NCBI RefSeq assembly: GCF_002706795.1
Contig: NZ_CP017705.1
Location: 2,846,001 to 2,910,000 of the forward strand
Direction: 5' to 3'
Source of the DNA: Brevibacillus laterosporus DSM 25
GTDB lineage: Bacteria > Bacillota > Bacilli > Brevibacillales > Brevibacillaceae
Length of the DNA stretch: 64,000 nt
A model generated the notes under the pieces. It made no database searches, was not told the DNA's origin, and worked only from the letters and a program-made list of their open reading frames with translations. The position numbers and the translations under genes were made by a program. Within the stretch, counting starts at the first letter, position 1; every line of letters begins with the position of its first letter. Below, piece by piece: positions 1-8,253 of the stretch.

Positions 1-344
1 GAAAGAGAGCTTAATACATTAATATCCATTACGGCTGTGTTCATAAGTTGTAATCGTTCCAAGTTAGAAAACTGTTTTACTGGATCAATTGATTGAAGGG
101 GATTATTGGATACATCTAGGAAAATAAGGTTACGTAGTGATTGTATAGAAGATAAATCCTTAATTTTATTTTTTCCCACAGTAATATACTGTAGAGATTC
201 AAGATTTTTAAGGATGCTCAAGTCAGATAAATCGCCTTCTTCTAACGTGAGATTTGTAATTTTTGAGGATAACGAAGGGAGTTGTGAGGAGGAATTAATT
301 ACCTTTTCTTCCAAAAATACGAAACTTTTATTGCTGCTTACTCG
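1..344 (-). pseudogene. leucine-rich-repeat protein fragment
   Basis: The minus strand is open from about 344 to the window edge and translates into regularly spaced leucines, including the LRR-like turn FLDVSNNPLQSID, as in internalin-type or other bacterial LRR proteins. An in-frame TGA (345-347) lies directly upstream and the fragment has no ATG or GTG near its start, only a TTG without a ribosome site. Upstream DNA is occupied by an oppositely oriented lipoprotein gene. It therefore looks like a 5'-truncated remnant whose downstream part lies outside the window. The plus-strand ORF across it is a shadow. Ligand and function are unknown. Confidence 0.5.
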
Positions 345-389
345 TCAAAGAAAAGGATGAACCGAATTTTGATTGGGAGGTGTACGTAA

Positions 390-941
390 ATGAAAAAATT
401 TTTTCTCTCGTTAGTTTTGATTGGAATATTAAGTGGATGTACAGTTCCTACTCAAGGTGAGATACATCAGGGAGGGGCACAATCTGAGGAAAAACAAACA
501 GATAAATCTACCATTGAAAAACTTGTTATACAAAGAGGACATGACATTTTTGAGTTCAAAAAGCCCTCACAAAATATGGGGATTTTAGTAAATGCTATGG
601 ATTTATTTCGCCTAACATATCGAAAAAGTGATGAGAATATAGTAGTGAAAAACGAACGAGAATTAGGATTCCTTCAAGAAAGCCAAGAAGAAGGAACCAG
701 TCAGAACGACTATACGTATGTTAGAGTCATACAGACTCCCTTTATTCCAGAAGAGGGTGTAAATGCATTTCCTAGAAAAGATATTGTACTTTATATTAAT
801 CAACAGTCTCAAAACGATGTTTTTATTGGTGTACAAAACCCAAATAAACTGGATGAATGGGAGGTTTATATAGTGAAGGGCTATGGTACTTGGCTAAAAA
901 AAGAAATTGATTTATATATATCCCTATACAAGGGACTTTAA
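390..941 (+). CDS. putative lipoprotein, function unknown
   Basis: A 183-residue protein that begins with a short basic segment, a hydrophobic core and the lipobox LSGC (Cys about residue 17), so it is predicted to be diacylated and anchored on the outer face of the membrane. The mature part is hydrophilic and shows no family I recognise. A ribosome site (gggagg) stands 9 bases before the ATG, and a strong terminator follows the stop, so it is probably monocistronic. It separates two gene remnants on the other strand, which suggests an accessory region. Confidence 0.7.
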   Translation: MKKFFLSLVLIGILSGCTVPTQGEIHQGGAQSEEKQTDKSTIEKLVIQRGHDIFEFKKPSQNMGILVNAMDLFRLTYRKSDENIVVKNERELGFLQESQEEGTSQNDYTYVRVIQTPFIPEEGVNAFPRKDIVLYINQQSQNDVFIGVQNPNKLDEWEVYIVKGYGTWLKKEIDLYISLYKGL

Positions 942-980
942 AAAGAAAGGAAGCACCCTTTGGTGCTTCCTTTCTTTTTT
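942..980 (+). terminator. Rho-independent terminator
   Basis: GAAAGGAAGCACC and GGTGCTTCCTTTC form a long stem with a four-base loop followed by a T run, immediately after the lipoprotein stop codon. Confidence 0.85.
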
Positions 981-1161
981 ATATATCACTTCGTCTACGT
1001 AGTGTATCAAGATAGTCTATTACTTCATCATAGTATTGATCGCCGCCACCACCATATCCAGCATCTGAAATGAATCGAATACATTTTTCTGAATTAGGTT
1101 GGTCTGTATTTTTCAGATAATTAATCAACTTAGAATAGCGTGCATTATTTTGAAAGAACTT
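979..1161 (-). pseudogene. C-terminal remnant of an unidentified protein
   Basis: About 60 minus-strand codons end in TAA at 979-981 and read like real protein: ...KLINYLKNTDQPNSE... then DAGYGGGGDQYYDEVIDYLD. There is no start codon, and an in-frame stop (1162-1164) lies just upstream, so it appears to be the tail of a lost gene. I do not recognise the family; polymorphic-toxin immunity proteins have comparable compositions, but that is only a guess. Confidence 0.35.
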
Positions 1162-1366
1162 TTACTTTAAGGGGTGCACTTCATGGATTAGAATGGCTTT
1201 TTAATTTAACCAGCAAAGAAAGTCAGTAACAAGGAATAGTTCAACTCCTATCATGCATGATATAATTTTCTTGTTATACATATTTTTATGAAAATAAAGA
1301 ATAATTGTATAGTATTTTTGGTAAATCATAGATCGAATTCATATCTCGAAAGAAGGAGAGGGAAAC

Positions 1367-1540
1367 ATGAAACGTGAACCTAAACTTACTGACATTGAAA
1401 AAGAGTTACTTCAGGAAAATGGCATAGATGAACAAAGTGGAGCATTACTAAAGGATATTGTCAGAACCAATTTGTTTCAACTTACCCATCATCCCGTAGA
1501 GGAGAGGGTCAAAGGAATTCGATTAATACCTATGATTTGA
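1367..1540 (+). CDS. small hypothetical protein (57 aa), possibly frameshifted
   Basis: ATG preceded by a good ribosome site (gaaggagaggg, about 6 bases away) opens a charged 57-residue ORF starting MKREPKLTDIEKELL. Shortly before the stop, a second frame becomes open and continues with plausible protein (NSINTYDLIADMRGSDQYD...) to a TGA at 1654-1656. The two parts may be one gene of about 95 codons broken by a frameshift, or two small ORFs. No family recognised. The zinc-ribbon membrane protein starts 10 bases beyond the second stop. Confidence 0.4.
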   Translation: MKREPKLTDIEKELLQENGIDEQSGALLKDIVRTNLFQLTHHPVEERVKGIRLIPMI

Positions 1541-1665
1541 TAGCTGATATGAGAGGTTCTGATCAATACGATATCATTAAGACAATGGGCACCAATGGTA
1601 TTAACTTTGATAATTTTTATGGTGGGACTAATTTCTATGTTTATTTACAATCTTGACATCTTATC

Positions 1666-2274
1666 ATGAATGGAGTGCTATACTTGTCTATTGCTGTAGT
1701 AACGGGATTTATAGCCGTTTTTATTGTACTAATTTGCTTACTTGTTTTTTTGATTATGAGACAAAATCAATTACATAAGGTATCAAAGAAAAATGTACTG
1801 ACTACCTGTAAGGTTTGCCAAAAACAGATTGCAGTAAAGGCTGAGATTTGCCCACACTGTGGAAAACGACTTAAAATTTCGCCAGTGATGGGCTGTCTGA
1901 TTTTCCTTCTTATTTTGGGATTAATAGGGGGAGTAGGTATTACTGTTGTTAATTTTACAGTACCTAAAAATGTTACTAGTAAACCAGCTAGTGTGGGTCG
2001 ATTATTTTGGGATGAATCAATAGCCATATACAATATGCTAGATAGAAAAATAAGCTATAATACGGGCACAAACTCTGAGGAATCACAATTTATTTTTGAC
2101 TATATAGGCAGATACGGCATCAATAATTTAACAACTGATGAACTTACCATATACTCTTATGTTTTGGATGTAATCAAGACACATCAAGATCAGCAGGAGG
2201 GAGACACAAATGTTGTAAACTCGCAAAAATTTGTAGAAGCGAAGTCGAAGTTACAAGATATTTTCGGAAAGTAA
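1666..2274 (+). CDS. zinc-ribbon membrane protein
   Basis: 202 residues. An N-terminal hydrophobic segment (about 5-32) is followed by a cytoplasmic zinc ribbon with two Cys pairs (CKVC about 48-51 and CPHCG about 62-66), a second transmembrane segment (about 74-97) and a polar C-terminal part that would lie outside. This layout, zinc ribbon plus membrane span, is common in small Firmicutes proteins of unknown role. The annotated ATG lacks a clear ribosome site; translation may be coupled to the short ORF ending at 1656, or begin at the TTG at 1684. Function unknown. Confidence 0.6.
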   Translation: MNGVLYLSIAVVTGFIAVFIVLICLLVFLIMRQNQLHKVSKKNVLTTCKVCQKQIAVKAEICPHCGKRLKISPVMGCLIFLLILGLIGGVGITVVNFTVPKNVTSKPASVGRLFWDESIAIYNMLDRKISYNTGTNSEESQFIFDYIGRYGINNLTTDELTIYSYVLDVIKTHQDQQEGDTNVVNSQKFVEAKSKLQDIFGK

Positions 2275-2321
2275 CTGTATTTTATCGGTATCAGCTTAAC
2301 TCTCCTTGATTCTTATAAATT

Positions 2322-2382
2322 CCCCCTTCAAGTAAACAGGAAAAGATATTCTTATTACCGTCTACTCAAAGGGGGTTTTTTA
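2322..2382. terminator. convergent terminator between zinc-ribbon gene and fhs
   Basis: CCCCCTT near 2322 pairs with AAGGGGG near 2368-2375, the stem extending with wobble pairs. A T run follows on the plus strand, and an AT-rich tail on the minus strand, where it lies after the fhs stop. The loop is long (roughly 30 bases). Confidence 0.6.
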
Positions 2383-2390
2383 TCAAATAC

Positions 2391-4022
2391 CTACATTAGT
2401 CCCGTTACTTGTCCATTCTTATCTAGATGAATATGCTGAGCGGCAGGTACTTTTGGCAAACCTGGCATGGTCAATACATTGCCTGTAAGAACAACGATAA
2501 ATCCAGCTCCGGCGGAAAGACGAATTTCGCTTACATTCACTACGAAATCCGTAGGAGCTCCTAATAAGTTCGCTTGATCTGAGAAAGAATAAGGAGTTTT
2601 AGCCATGCAAACAGGCAAGTCCGACAACCCTAACTCTTCAATTTTACGTAACGTCTTTATAGCTGCTGGTGAGAAAGAAACATCAGAGCCACGATAGATT
2701 TCTCCCACAATCGTCTTGATTTTATCTGTTATGGGTTTGTTTAATTCATACAATGGCTTATATTCAGAAGGTATTCCCTCCAGTACGCTGACTAGCTTCT
2801 CAGCAAGTTCCACACCGCCAGCACCACCATCTGCCCACACATTTGATACTGCCGCTTCTATACCGAGAGTCTGACATTTCTCTTTGACAAAAGCGACCTC
2901 TTCAGAAAAATCTGTCGCAAAATGATTAATCGCAACCACCACAGGTACACCAAATTTTTTCAAGTTCTCGATGTGACGCTGTACGTTAGAAAAACCAGCT
3001 TCCAAAGCAGGCAGGTTGGCCTTTTGCAACTCGTCTTTTTTTACACCGCCGTTATATTTAAGTGCTTTTACAGTAACGACTAATACAGCGGCTTGAGGCG
3101 TGAGACCTGCTTTTCTACATTTGATATCAAAGAATTTTTCAGCGCCAAGATCAGCACCAAATCCAGCTTCCGTCACTACATAATCGGCTAGCTTTAGAGC
3201 TAGTTTTGTACCAATTACACTGCTACAACCATGAGCGATATTGGCAAAAGGCCCCCCATGCACAATGACAGGAGTTCCTTCGATGGTTTGTACCAAATTA
3301 GGCTTAATTGCTTCTTTTAAGAGTACAGTCATAGCCTCGATCGCTTCTAATTGCTTAGCTGTGACTGGCTGATCATCCAAGTCATAACCGATAATGATTC
3401 GACCTAGACGCTCTTTTAAATCTTCCAAACTTTCGCTTAAACAAAGGATCGCCATAATCTCTGATGCTGTGGTGATCATGAAGCCATCCTCACGAACTAC
3501 GCCATTCGCATCACCTAATCCAACTACAATATGTCGAAGTGAACGATCGTTCATGTCGAGTGCTCGTTTCCAGACGATTTTACTTGGGTTAAGGCGAAGG
3601 GAATTATGTTGAAAAAGATGATTATCAATAAGAGCAGATAATAGATTATGCGCTGCTGTAATGGCATGAATATCGCCTGTAAAATGTAGATTGATATCTT
3701 CTGCTGGCATTATTTGAGCATTACCACTGCCTGTAGCTCCGCCTTTCATACCCATGCATGGACCTAGTGAAGGCTCACGTAAGGCAGCTATCGTTTTTTT
3801 ACCAATATGATTTAATGCTTGAGAAAGTCCAATGGTTGTTAGTGTTTTACCTTCTCCAGCTGGTGTAGGATTCATGGCAGTCACCAACACTAATTTACCA
3901 TCTGGTTGATCCTTTCGTTTTTCCCATGCGTCTAATGAAAGCTTAGCTTTATATTTCCCATAAAGCTCTAGATCATCTTCTGTAATACCTAGGTGATTTG
4001 CAACTTCCACAATCGGCTTCAT
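2391..4022 (-). CDS. fhs: formate--tetrahydrofolate ligase
   Basis: ATP-dependent ligase joining formate to tetrahydrofolate to give 10-formyl-THF for purine and formyl-Met-tRNA synthesis; cytoplasmic. The 543-residue protein is slightly shorter than the usual ~556. The nucleotide-binding loop PTPAGEGKTLT (about 53-63) and the family stretches REPSLGPCMGMKGGATG and NLHFTGDIHA are intact, as is the C-terminal LTGNVLTMPGLP. The ATG has a strong ribosome site (aggagg, 6 bases upstream). Single gene, with no neighbouring folate gene. Confidence 0.97.
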   Translation of the reverse strand: MKPIVEVANHLGITEDDLELYGKYKAKLSLDAWEKRKDQPDGKLVLVTAMNPTPAGEGKTLTTIGLSQALNHIGKKTIAALREPSLGPCMGMKGGATGSGNAQIMPAEDINLHFTGDIHAITAAHNLLSALIDNHLFQHNSLRLNPSKIVWKRALDMNDRSLRHIVVGLGDANGVVREDGFMITTASEIMAILCLSESLEDLKERLGRIIIGYDLDDQPVTAKQLEAIEAMTVLLKEAIKPNLVQTIEGTPVIVHGGPFANIAHGCSSVIGTKLALKLADYVVTEAGFGADLGAEKFFDIKCRKAGLTPQAAVLVVTVKALKYNGGVKKDELQKANLPALEAGFSNVQRHIENLKKFGVPVVVAINHFATDFSEEVAFVKEKCQTLGIEAAVSNVWADGGAGGVELAEKLVSVLEGIPSEYKPLYELNKPITDKIKTIVGEIYRGSDVSFSPAAIKTLRKIEELGLSDLPVCMAKTPYSFSDQANLLGAPTDFVVNVSEIRLSAGAGFIVVLTGNVLTMPGLPKVPAAQHIHLDKNGQVTGLM

Positions 4023-4366
4023 ATGCTACCTCCTCTTACGTTAGGTGATATTCTGTCCATCCATACCATTATATCTTTACTACAGGTAAGGAGAAAATGA
4101 AAATTACCCTTGGAAAGAGAAGCAAAGTGTTTTTTTCTTCCACTACTTTCGATCTGACAGCTGGTCAACCTGTTATGAAAACATAAGCTGATGAAAAAGA
4201 CGAAAGGGAATCATAATAAAAATAAGGAAGTTAAAATCACTACTTACATTTAACTGTAGACAAAAACATCTATTGTCTATTATTATATAAACAAATAAAA
4301 ATAACGTTTGATTTGCAACTAGATCATCTCTGGAAGCCATATCTTACAGTAGAAAGGAAAATCATT

Positions 4367-4726
4367 ATGTCCACAAGCAGAAAAGCGGAATTAAAACGCC
4401 AATACAAAGAAACAAAGCCAATAGGAGGAGTGTATCAAATTAAAAACATTCAAAACCAAAAGATATTTGTAGGAAGTACTCCCAATTTAAAGATGATGAA
4501 TGGTCGATTATTTCAATTAAAAGCAGGCTCTCATCCAAATAAGCAGCTACAACAGGAATGGAATGAATATGGAGAGGAGGCTTTTATTTTTGAAGTTTTG
4601 GAAGAGCTAAAGGAAAAAACGGAGGGATATTTTGATCCTGCTGATGAACTAAACAAGATGTACGAAAAATGGTTGGTAAAACTACAACCGTATGGGGAAG
4701 CCGGGTATCATAATGTAGCTCAGTAA
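4367..4726 (+). CDS. GIY-YIG-like nuclease domain protein
   Basis: 119 residues from the ATG at 4367, chosen because a ribosome site (agaaagga) lies just upstream; the longer frame from 4313 lacks one. The sequence GGVYQIKNIQNQKIFVGSTPN resembles the start of GIY-YIG domains (GVY for GIY, then VGST). It continues with the usual pattern of small GIY-YIG proteins, a Gly/Arg helix, H.NKQLQ.EWNEYGEEAFIFEVLE. Catalytic Tyr/Arg positions are partly degenerate, so nuclease activity is uncertain. Alone between fhs and an MFS gene; role unknown. Confidence 0.65.
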   Translation: MSTSRKAELKRQYKETKPIGGVYQIKNIQNQKIFVGSTPNLKMMNGRLFQLKAGSHPNKQLQQEWNEYGEEAFIFEVLEELKEKTEGYFDPADELNKMYEKWLVKLQPYGEAGYHNVAQ

Positions 4727-4936
4727 GTGATGAAACAAAGAGCAAGTTTTTCGCCAATTGGAGATACCCCTGAGGAAAATGTAATACGATACATCTTTCA
4801 CGTGAAGTTTTTTCATAGGAGAAACCATTCTTTAGTTATACCACCAGCTTTTTAAGAATAAAAATTTTCAACAGGGGATACATAGGGATAGCAAACCTGT
4901 GACTATCTCTTTTTTCTTTCAAAAATAGGGGGAAAC

Positions 4937-6208
4937 ATGGTGGAAACAATAAAACAACCGCATATTTTTTCACATACGTTTATTCGCGTTATTCTTTTAT
5001 CAGGTATTTTTCTCCAGATTGGTACGTGGGTGCGTAATTTTGCTGTACTTCTCTATGTCATGGAGATTACAAATAATGACCCGTATGTTGTCTCTTTGAT
5101 ATCAGTGGCGGAGTTTGCCCCCATCTTTATCTTTTCATTTATTGGTGGAACATTTGCCGATCGTTGGAGACCCAAGAGAACAATGGTATGGTGCGACATC
5201 TTAAGTGCTATTTCTGTTTTTTGTGTATTAGGAACGCTTATGTTTGGATCATGGAAGGTTATCTTCTTTGTTACATTGTTCTCAGCGATCTTGTCGCAAT
5301 TCTCACAGCCGTCCGCAATGAAACTGTTTAAACAGCATGTACCAGCTGAACAAATGCAAGCGGGAATGGCTATGTTTCAAACTCTAGTAGCGATCTTTAT
5401 GATTCTTGGTCCAGCGATTGGAACAATGGTATATCAAAGCTTTGGTATTACAATATCGATTGGTGTAACAGGGGTTGCCTTTTTATTATCAGCAGCCGTC
5501 CTGTATCAATTACCAAAAGATCATCAACCTGAACAGAACTCTAATCAAACAAGCTTACTGCAAGAAATGGGAGACGGCTTACGTTACGTATGGTCTAAAT
5601 TTGTCTTACGCCGGTTAAGCATTTGTTTCATAGCAGTGGGTCTGGCAGTAGGTCTTATCCAGCCATTAGGTATTTTTGTAGTTGTAGAACAATTAGGTTT
5701 ACCCAAAGAGAATTTACAATGGTTATTTACAACGACTGGAGTAGCTATGTTACTTGGCGGGGCATTGGTAATGACTCTCTCGAAAAAAATCTCACCGCAA
5801 AAACTGCTAGCACTGGGACTTTTGAGCAGTGCGTTTTCCGTATTTGGTATTAGTTTTACGCAGAGCTTCTGGGTTGTGTTGATCTTCCAATTTGTAAATG
5901 GACTGTTTTTCCCCTGTATTCAAATTGGAATTAATACCATGATTTTGTTTTCCTCTGAACAAAAATTTGTTGGGAGGGTAAACGGGGTTCTTAGTCCCTT
6001 ATTTTCAGGAATGATGGTCGTAACGATGAGTTTAGCTGGGGTGGTGAAAGAATCAGTTTCTCTACAAGCAAGCTATCAAATTGCTGGATTATTATTTGTA
6101 ACTGCGGTTTGTGTAGTGATTCCCTTATTTAAAATGCAATTGCAAAAACAAACGGATACGAGAGAGTCATTGGCAGAGCAAGAAGAGATAGTGGACAGCC
6201 AACCCTAA
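4937..6208 (+). CDS. MFS efflux transporter, DHA3-like
   Basis: 423 residues with about twelve hydrophobic segments and the MFS loop 2-3 signature GGTFADRWRPKRTM (about 73-86). The N-terminal half resembles the DHA3 family of drug exporters (MefA/Tap type) and siderophore exporters of Bacillales. Predicted proton-driven export of a small molecule; the substrate cannot be told. ATG preceded by ataggggg. No regulator is adjacent. Confidence 0.8.
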   Translation: MVETIKQPHIFSHTFIRVILLSGIFLQIGTWVRNFAVLLYVMEITNNDPYVVSLISVAEFAPIFIFSFIGGTFADRWRPKRTMVWCDILSAISVFCVLGTLMFGSWKVIFFVTLFSAILSQFSQPSAMKLFKQHVPAEQMQAGMAMFQTLVAIFMILGPAIGTMVYQSFGITISIGVTGVAFLLSAAVLYQLPKDHQPEQNSNQTSLLQEMGDGLRYVWSKFVLRRLSICFIAVGLAVGLIQPLGIFVVVEQLGLPKENLQWLFTTTGVAMLLGGALVMTLSKKISPQKLLALGLLSSAFSVFGISFTQSFWVVLIFQFVNGLFFPCIQIGINTMILFSSEQKFVGRVNGVLSPLFSGMMVVTMSLAGVVKESVSLQASYQIAGLLFVTAVCVVIPLFKMQLQKQTDTRESLAEQEEIVDSQP

Positions 6209-6317
6209 CGAGAAGCACCAGACGAGCGTAAAGATTCATGAGATTTATCAGTGCATAAAAGCTCTGCATAATGACTCAAGTTCAATAATATCAAATAATT
6301 GGTAATTTTCTAACTTA

Positions 6318-6359
6318 AATAAAAAGGTTTCAACGGAGCGCAAACTCCAGTTGAAACCT
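6318..6359 (-). terminator. terminator of the ABC-F gene
   Basis: GGTTTCAAC...GTTGAAACC with an inner GGAG/CTCC pair, followed on the minus strand by TTTTTATTT. It lies 10 bases after the ABC-F stop codon and may also stop plus-strand readthrough. Confidence 0.85.
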
Positions 6360-6368
6360 CTTCCTTTA

Positions 6369-7904
6369 TTATTGGCACCATTCCTGTACTTGCCACACTT
6401 GCGTTATCCATTCTTCATAGAACGCAGGTTCATGAGAAACAAGTAATATTGTTCCCCTATATTGCTTGAGTGCTTCTTTAAAAGCATCTTTTGAGCCAGC
6501 ATCCAAATGATTCGTCGGTTCATCTAACACGAGTACGTTGCTGTTTGTTAGCATGAGCTCGCATAACCTGACCTTTGCTTGTTCCCCACCGCTCAATGAG
6601 CAGAGTCTTTGGCGAATATGTTGTTCAGTAAGACCAGATCTAGCTAGCTCCTGCCTAATTTCTTTTTGGGTTAAATCAGGTCGCAATGACCAGACTTGCT
6701 CAAGTGGTGTTTGATTCGAAGACAACCCTTCTTGTGAAAAATAAGCTGGTTTTACTCGTTCTCCGATTAGTACATTGCCACTTAATGGTTGCAAATATCC
6801 TAATAGTGTTCGAAGCATGGTAGATTTACCTATACCGTTGTAGCCCACAATCGCTATTTTTTCACCGCGGTTTACTCGTAAATCAATTGGCCCCAATAAT
6901 GGTTCTGTATATCCGATTTGTAAATTCTGTGCTTCTAAAATCTGGCTTACTGGCTCCGATTGAATATGAAAAATAAAGCGTGGTTGTGTCGTTGAGGTTG
7001 GTTTCCCAACGCGAGCCATTCTTTCTAATGCTTTCTCACGGCTCTTTGCTTGTTTGGCTTTGCGAACACGATTTTTTTCAATAAAATTCTCTAGCCTGGT
7101 TATTTCCTTTTGTTGCCTTTCATATGCATTTTGTAGCTGTAGTTTACTTTGTGCATAGCTTGTTACGAAATAATCATAGTTCCCTGTGTATCGTTTGATC
7201 GTCTGATGTTCTAAATGATAATTGGTAGTTGTAATTTCATTGAGAAATCTTTCATCATGCGAGACCACAAAATAGGCATGCTTATAGCTTTTTAAATAAT
7301 TGGTAAGCCAAGCTATATGCACGTCGTCAAGATAGTTTGTTGGCTCATCGAGTAACAAAGCATGAGGCTCTTCTAATAAAAGCTTTCCTAACAATAACTT
7401 TGTTCGCTGACCACCGCTTAGCTTTTCAACATCACGATCCATACCGAGTTCAGTAATTCCTAATCCAGAAGCGATTTCTTCAATTTTGGCTTCTATATGA
7501 TAAAAGTCAGAGTGATCAAGAATACTTTGCAACTCACCATAGCGAGCTAGCAGTTGTTCAAGGTTATTACTGGGGATAGCCATTTCCTCTGTTAATGCTA
7601 GCATCATTTTCTCTATCTCATACAGATGGGTAAAAGCACCTTGTAAATACTGCAAAATAGTTGTACCAGCTTGTAAATGAATATGCTGCTGTAGGTAACC
7701 AATCTTGAGATGAGAAAGCCACTCAACTTTCCCTGAATCAGGGAGTAGTTCGCCTGCTAAAATTCGAAGCAGTGTTGATTTTCCCGCTCCGTTGCTTCCA
7801 ACAAGACCAGCATGTTCCCCTTGAAGTAATCGAAAGCTTATATTTTGAAAGATAATGTTATCACCATACATCTGTGTAACATTTTGAACTGTTAACATAC
7901 TCAT
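6369..7904 (-). CDS. ABC-F family ATPase (ribosome-associated)
   Basis: 511 residues with two ABC ATPase domains and no membrane segments. Walker A GSNGAGKST (about 37-45) and GYNGIGKST; signatures LSGGQRTK and LSGGEQAK; Walker B LLLDEPTNYLD and VLVLDEPTNHLD. A charged interdomain linker (about 235-300, KNRVRKAKQAKSREKALERM) is the ribosome-contacting part of ABC-F proteins. Length and layout resemble B. subtilis YfmM-type factors. ABC-F members act at the ribosomal E site, either on stalled translation or in resistance to lincosamides, pleuromutilins or streptogramins. The leader upstream (own promoter, short ORF, terminator) favours an antibiotic-inducible resistance or rescue role. Ribosome site: gaaggagag. 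Confidence 0.88.
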   Translation of the reverse strand: MSMLTVQNVTQMYGDNIIFQNISFRLLQGEHAGLVGSNGAGKSTLLRILAGELLPDSGKVEWLSHLKIGYLQQHIHLQAGTTILQYLQGAFTHLYEIEKMMLALTEEMAIPSNNLEQLLARYGELQSILDHSDFYHIEAKIEEIASGLGITELGMDRDVEKLSGGQRTKLLLGKLLLEEPHALLLDEPTNYLDDVHIAWLTNYLKSYKHAYFVVSHDERFLNEITTTNYHLEHQTIKRYTGNYDYFVTSYAQSKLQLQNAYERQQKEITRLENFIEKNRVRKAKQAKSREKALERMARVGKPTSTTQPRFIFHIQSEPVSQILEAQNLQIGYTEPLLGPIDLRVNRGEKIAIVGYNGIGKSTMLRTLLGYLQPLSGNVLIGERVKPAYFSQEGLSSNQTPLEQVWSLRPDLTQKEIRQELARSGLTEQHIRQRLCSLSGGEQAKVRLCELMLTNSNVLVLDEPTNHLDAGSKDAFKEALKQYRGTILLVSHEPAFYEEWITQVWQVQEWCQ

Positions 7905-7985
7905 TAGACATTCTCTCCTTCTTGTTTCACATGGAAAGCCAACGAGAGAACAGTATGATAAAAATAATATTCAATTAGCTGAACA

Positions 7986-8020
7986 TAAAAAATGGGTAAG
8001 GCGAATATACCTTACCCACT
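7986..8020 (-). terminator. leader terminator (attenuator) of the ABC-F gene
   Basis: On the minus strand GTGGGTAAGG and CCTTACCCA form a 9-10 bp stem followed by six T. It lies about 80 bases upstream of the ABC-F start and downstream of a matching promoter, so transcripts must pass it to reach the gene. This is the placement of an attenuator. Confidence 0.75.
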
Positions 8021-8113
8021 ACCAAATAATGTTAGTAAGAAAGGAATACGATTCTTTATCTACTGTCCTCGGATTGGCTAACGAAAAATGGGCAGACTTC
8101 TCCCGTAGTAAGC

Positions 8114-8149
8114 CTAATCTCTTAGAAGAACAGTCGATAAAATCATCAT
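8114..8149 (-). CDS. candidate leader peptide (10-11 aa) of the ABC-F attenuator
   Basis: On the minus strand, aaaagg precedes two adjacent ATGs that open MMILSTVLLRD followed by TAG. It begins about 40 bases after the predicted transcription start and ends about 95 bases before the leader terminator. Short hydrophobic leader ORFs of this kind control erm, vmlR and msr-type genes through drug-stalled ribosomes. Inferred from position and ribosome site only. Confidence 0.45.
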   Translation of the reverse strand: MMILSTVLLRD

Positions 8150-8196
8150 ATCCTTTTCTACACCTCATTATCATTTCATATTTGTTATACACTTAC

Positions 8197-8226
8197 AGTA
8201 TATGTAAATGTTTGTTGTCATGTCAA
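8197..8226 (-). promoter_or_regulatory. sigma-A-type promoter of the ABC-F leader
   Basis: Minus-strand TTGACA (8226-8221), an 18-base spacer, and TATACT (8202-8197). Predicted transcription starts near 8190, giving a leader of about 285 bases before the ABC-F gene. Confidence 0.65.
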
Positions 8227-8253
8227 GATAATAGAACGGTTATTGCATTGCTT

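Noticed and set aside
106..360. 84-codon plus-strand ORF at the left edge
   Set aside because: The minus strand of the same bases encodes clear leucine-rich repeats; the plus frame has no family features or ribosome site.
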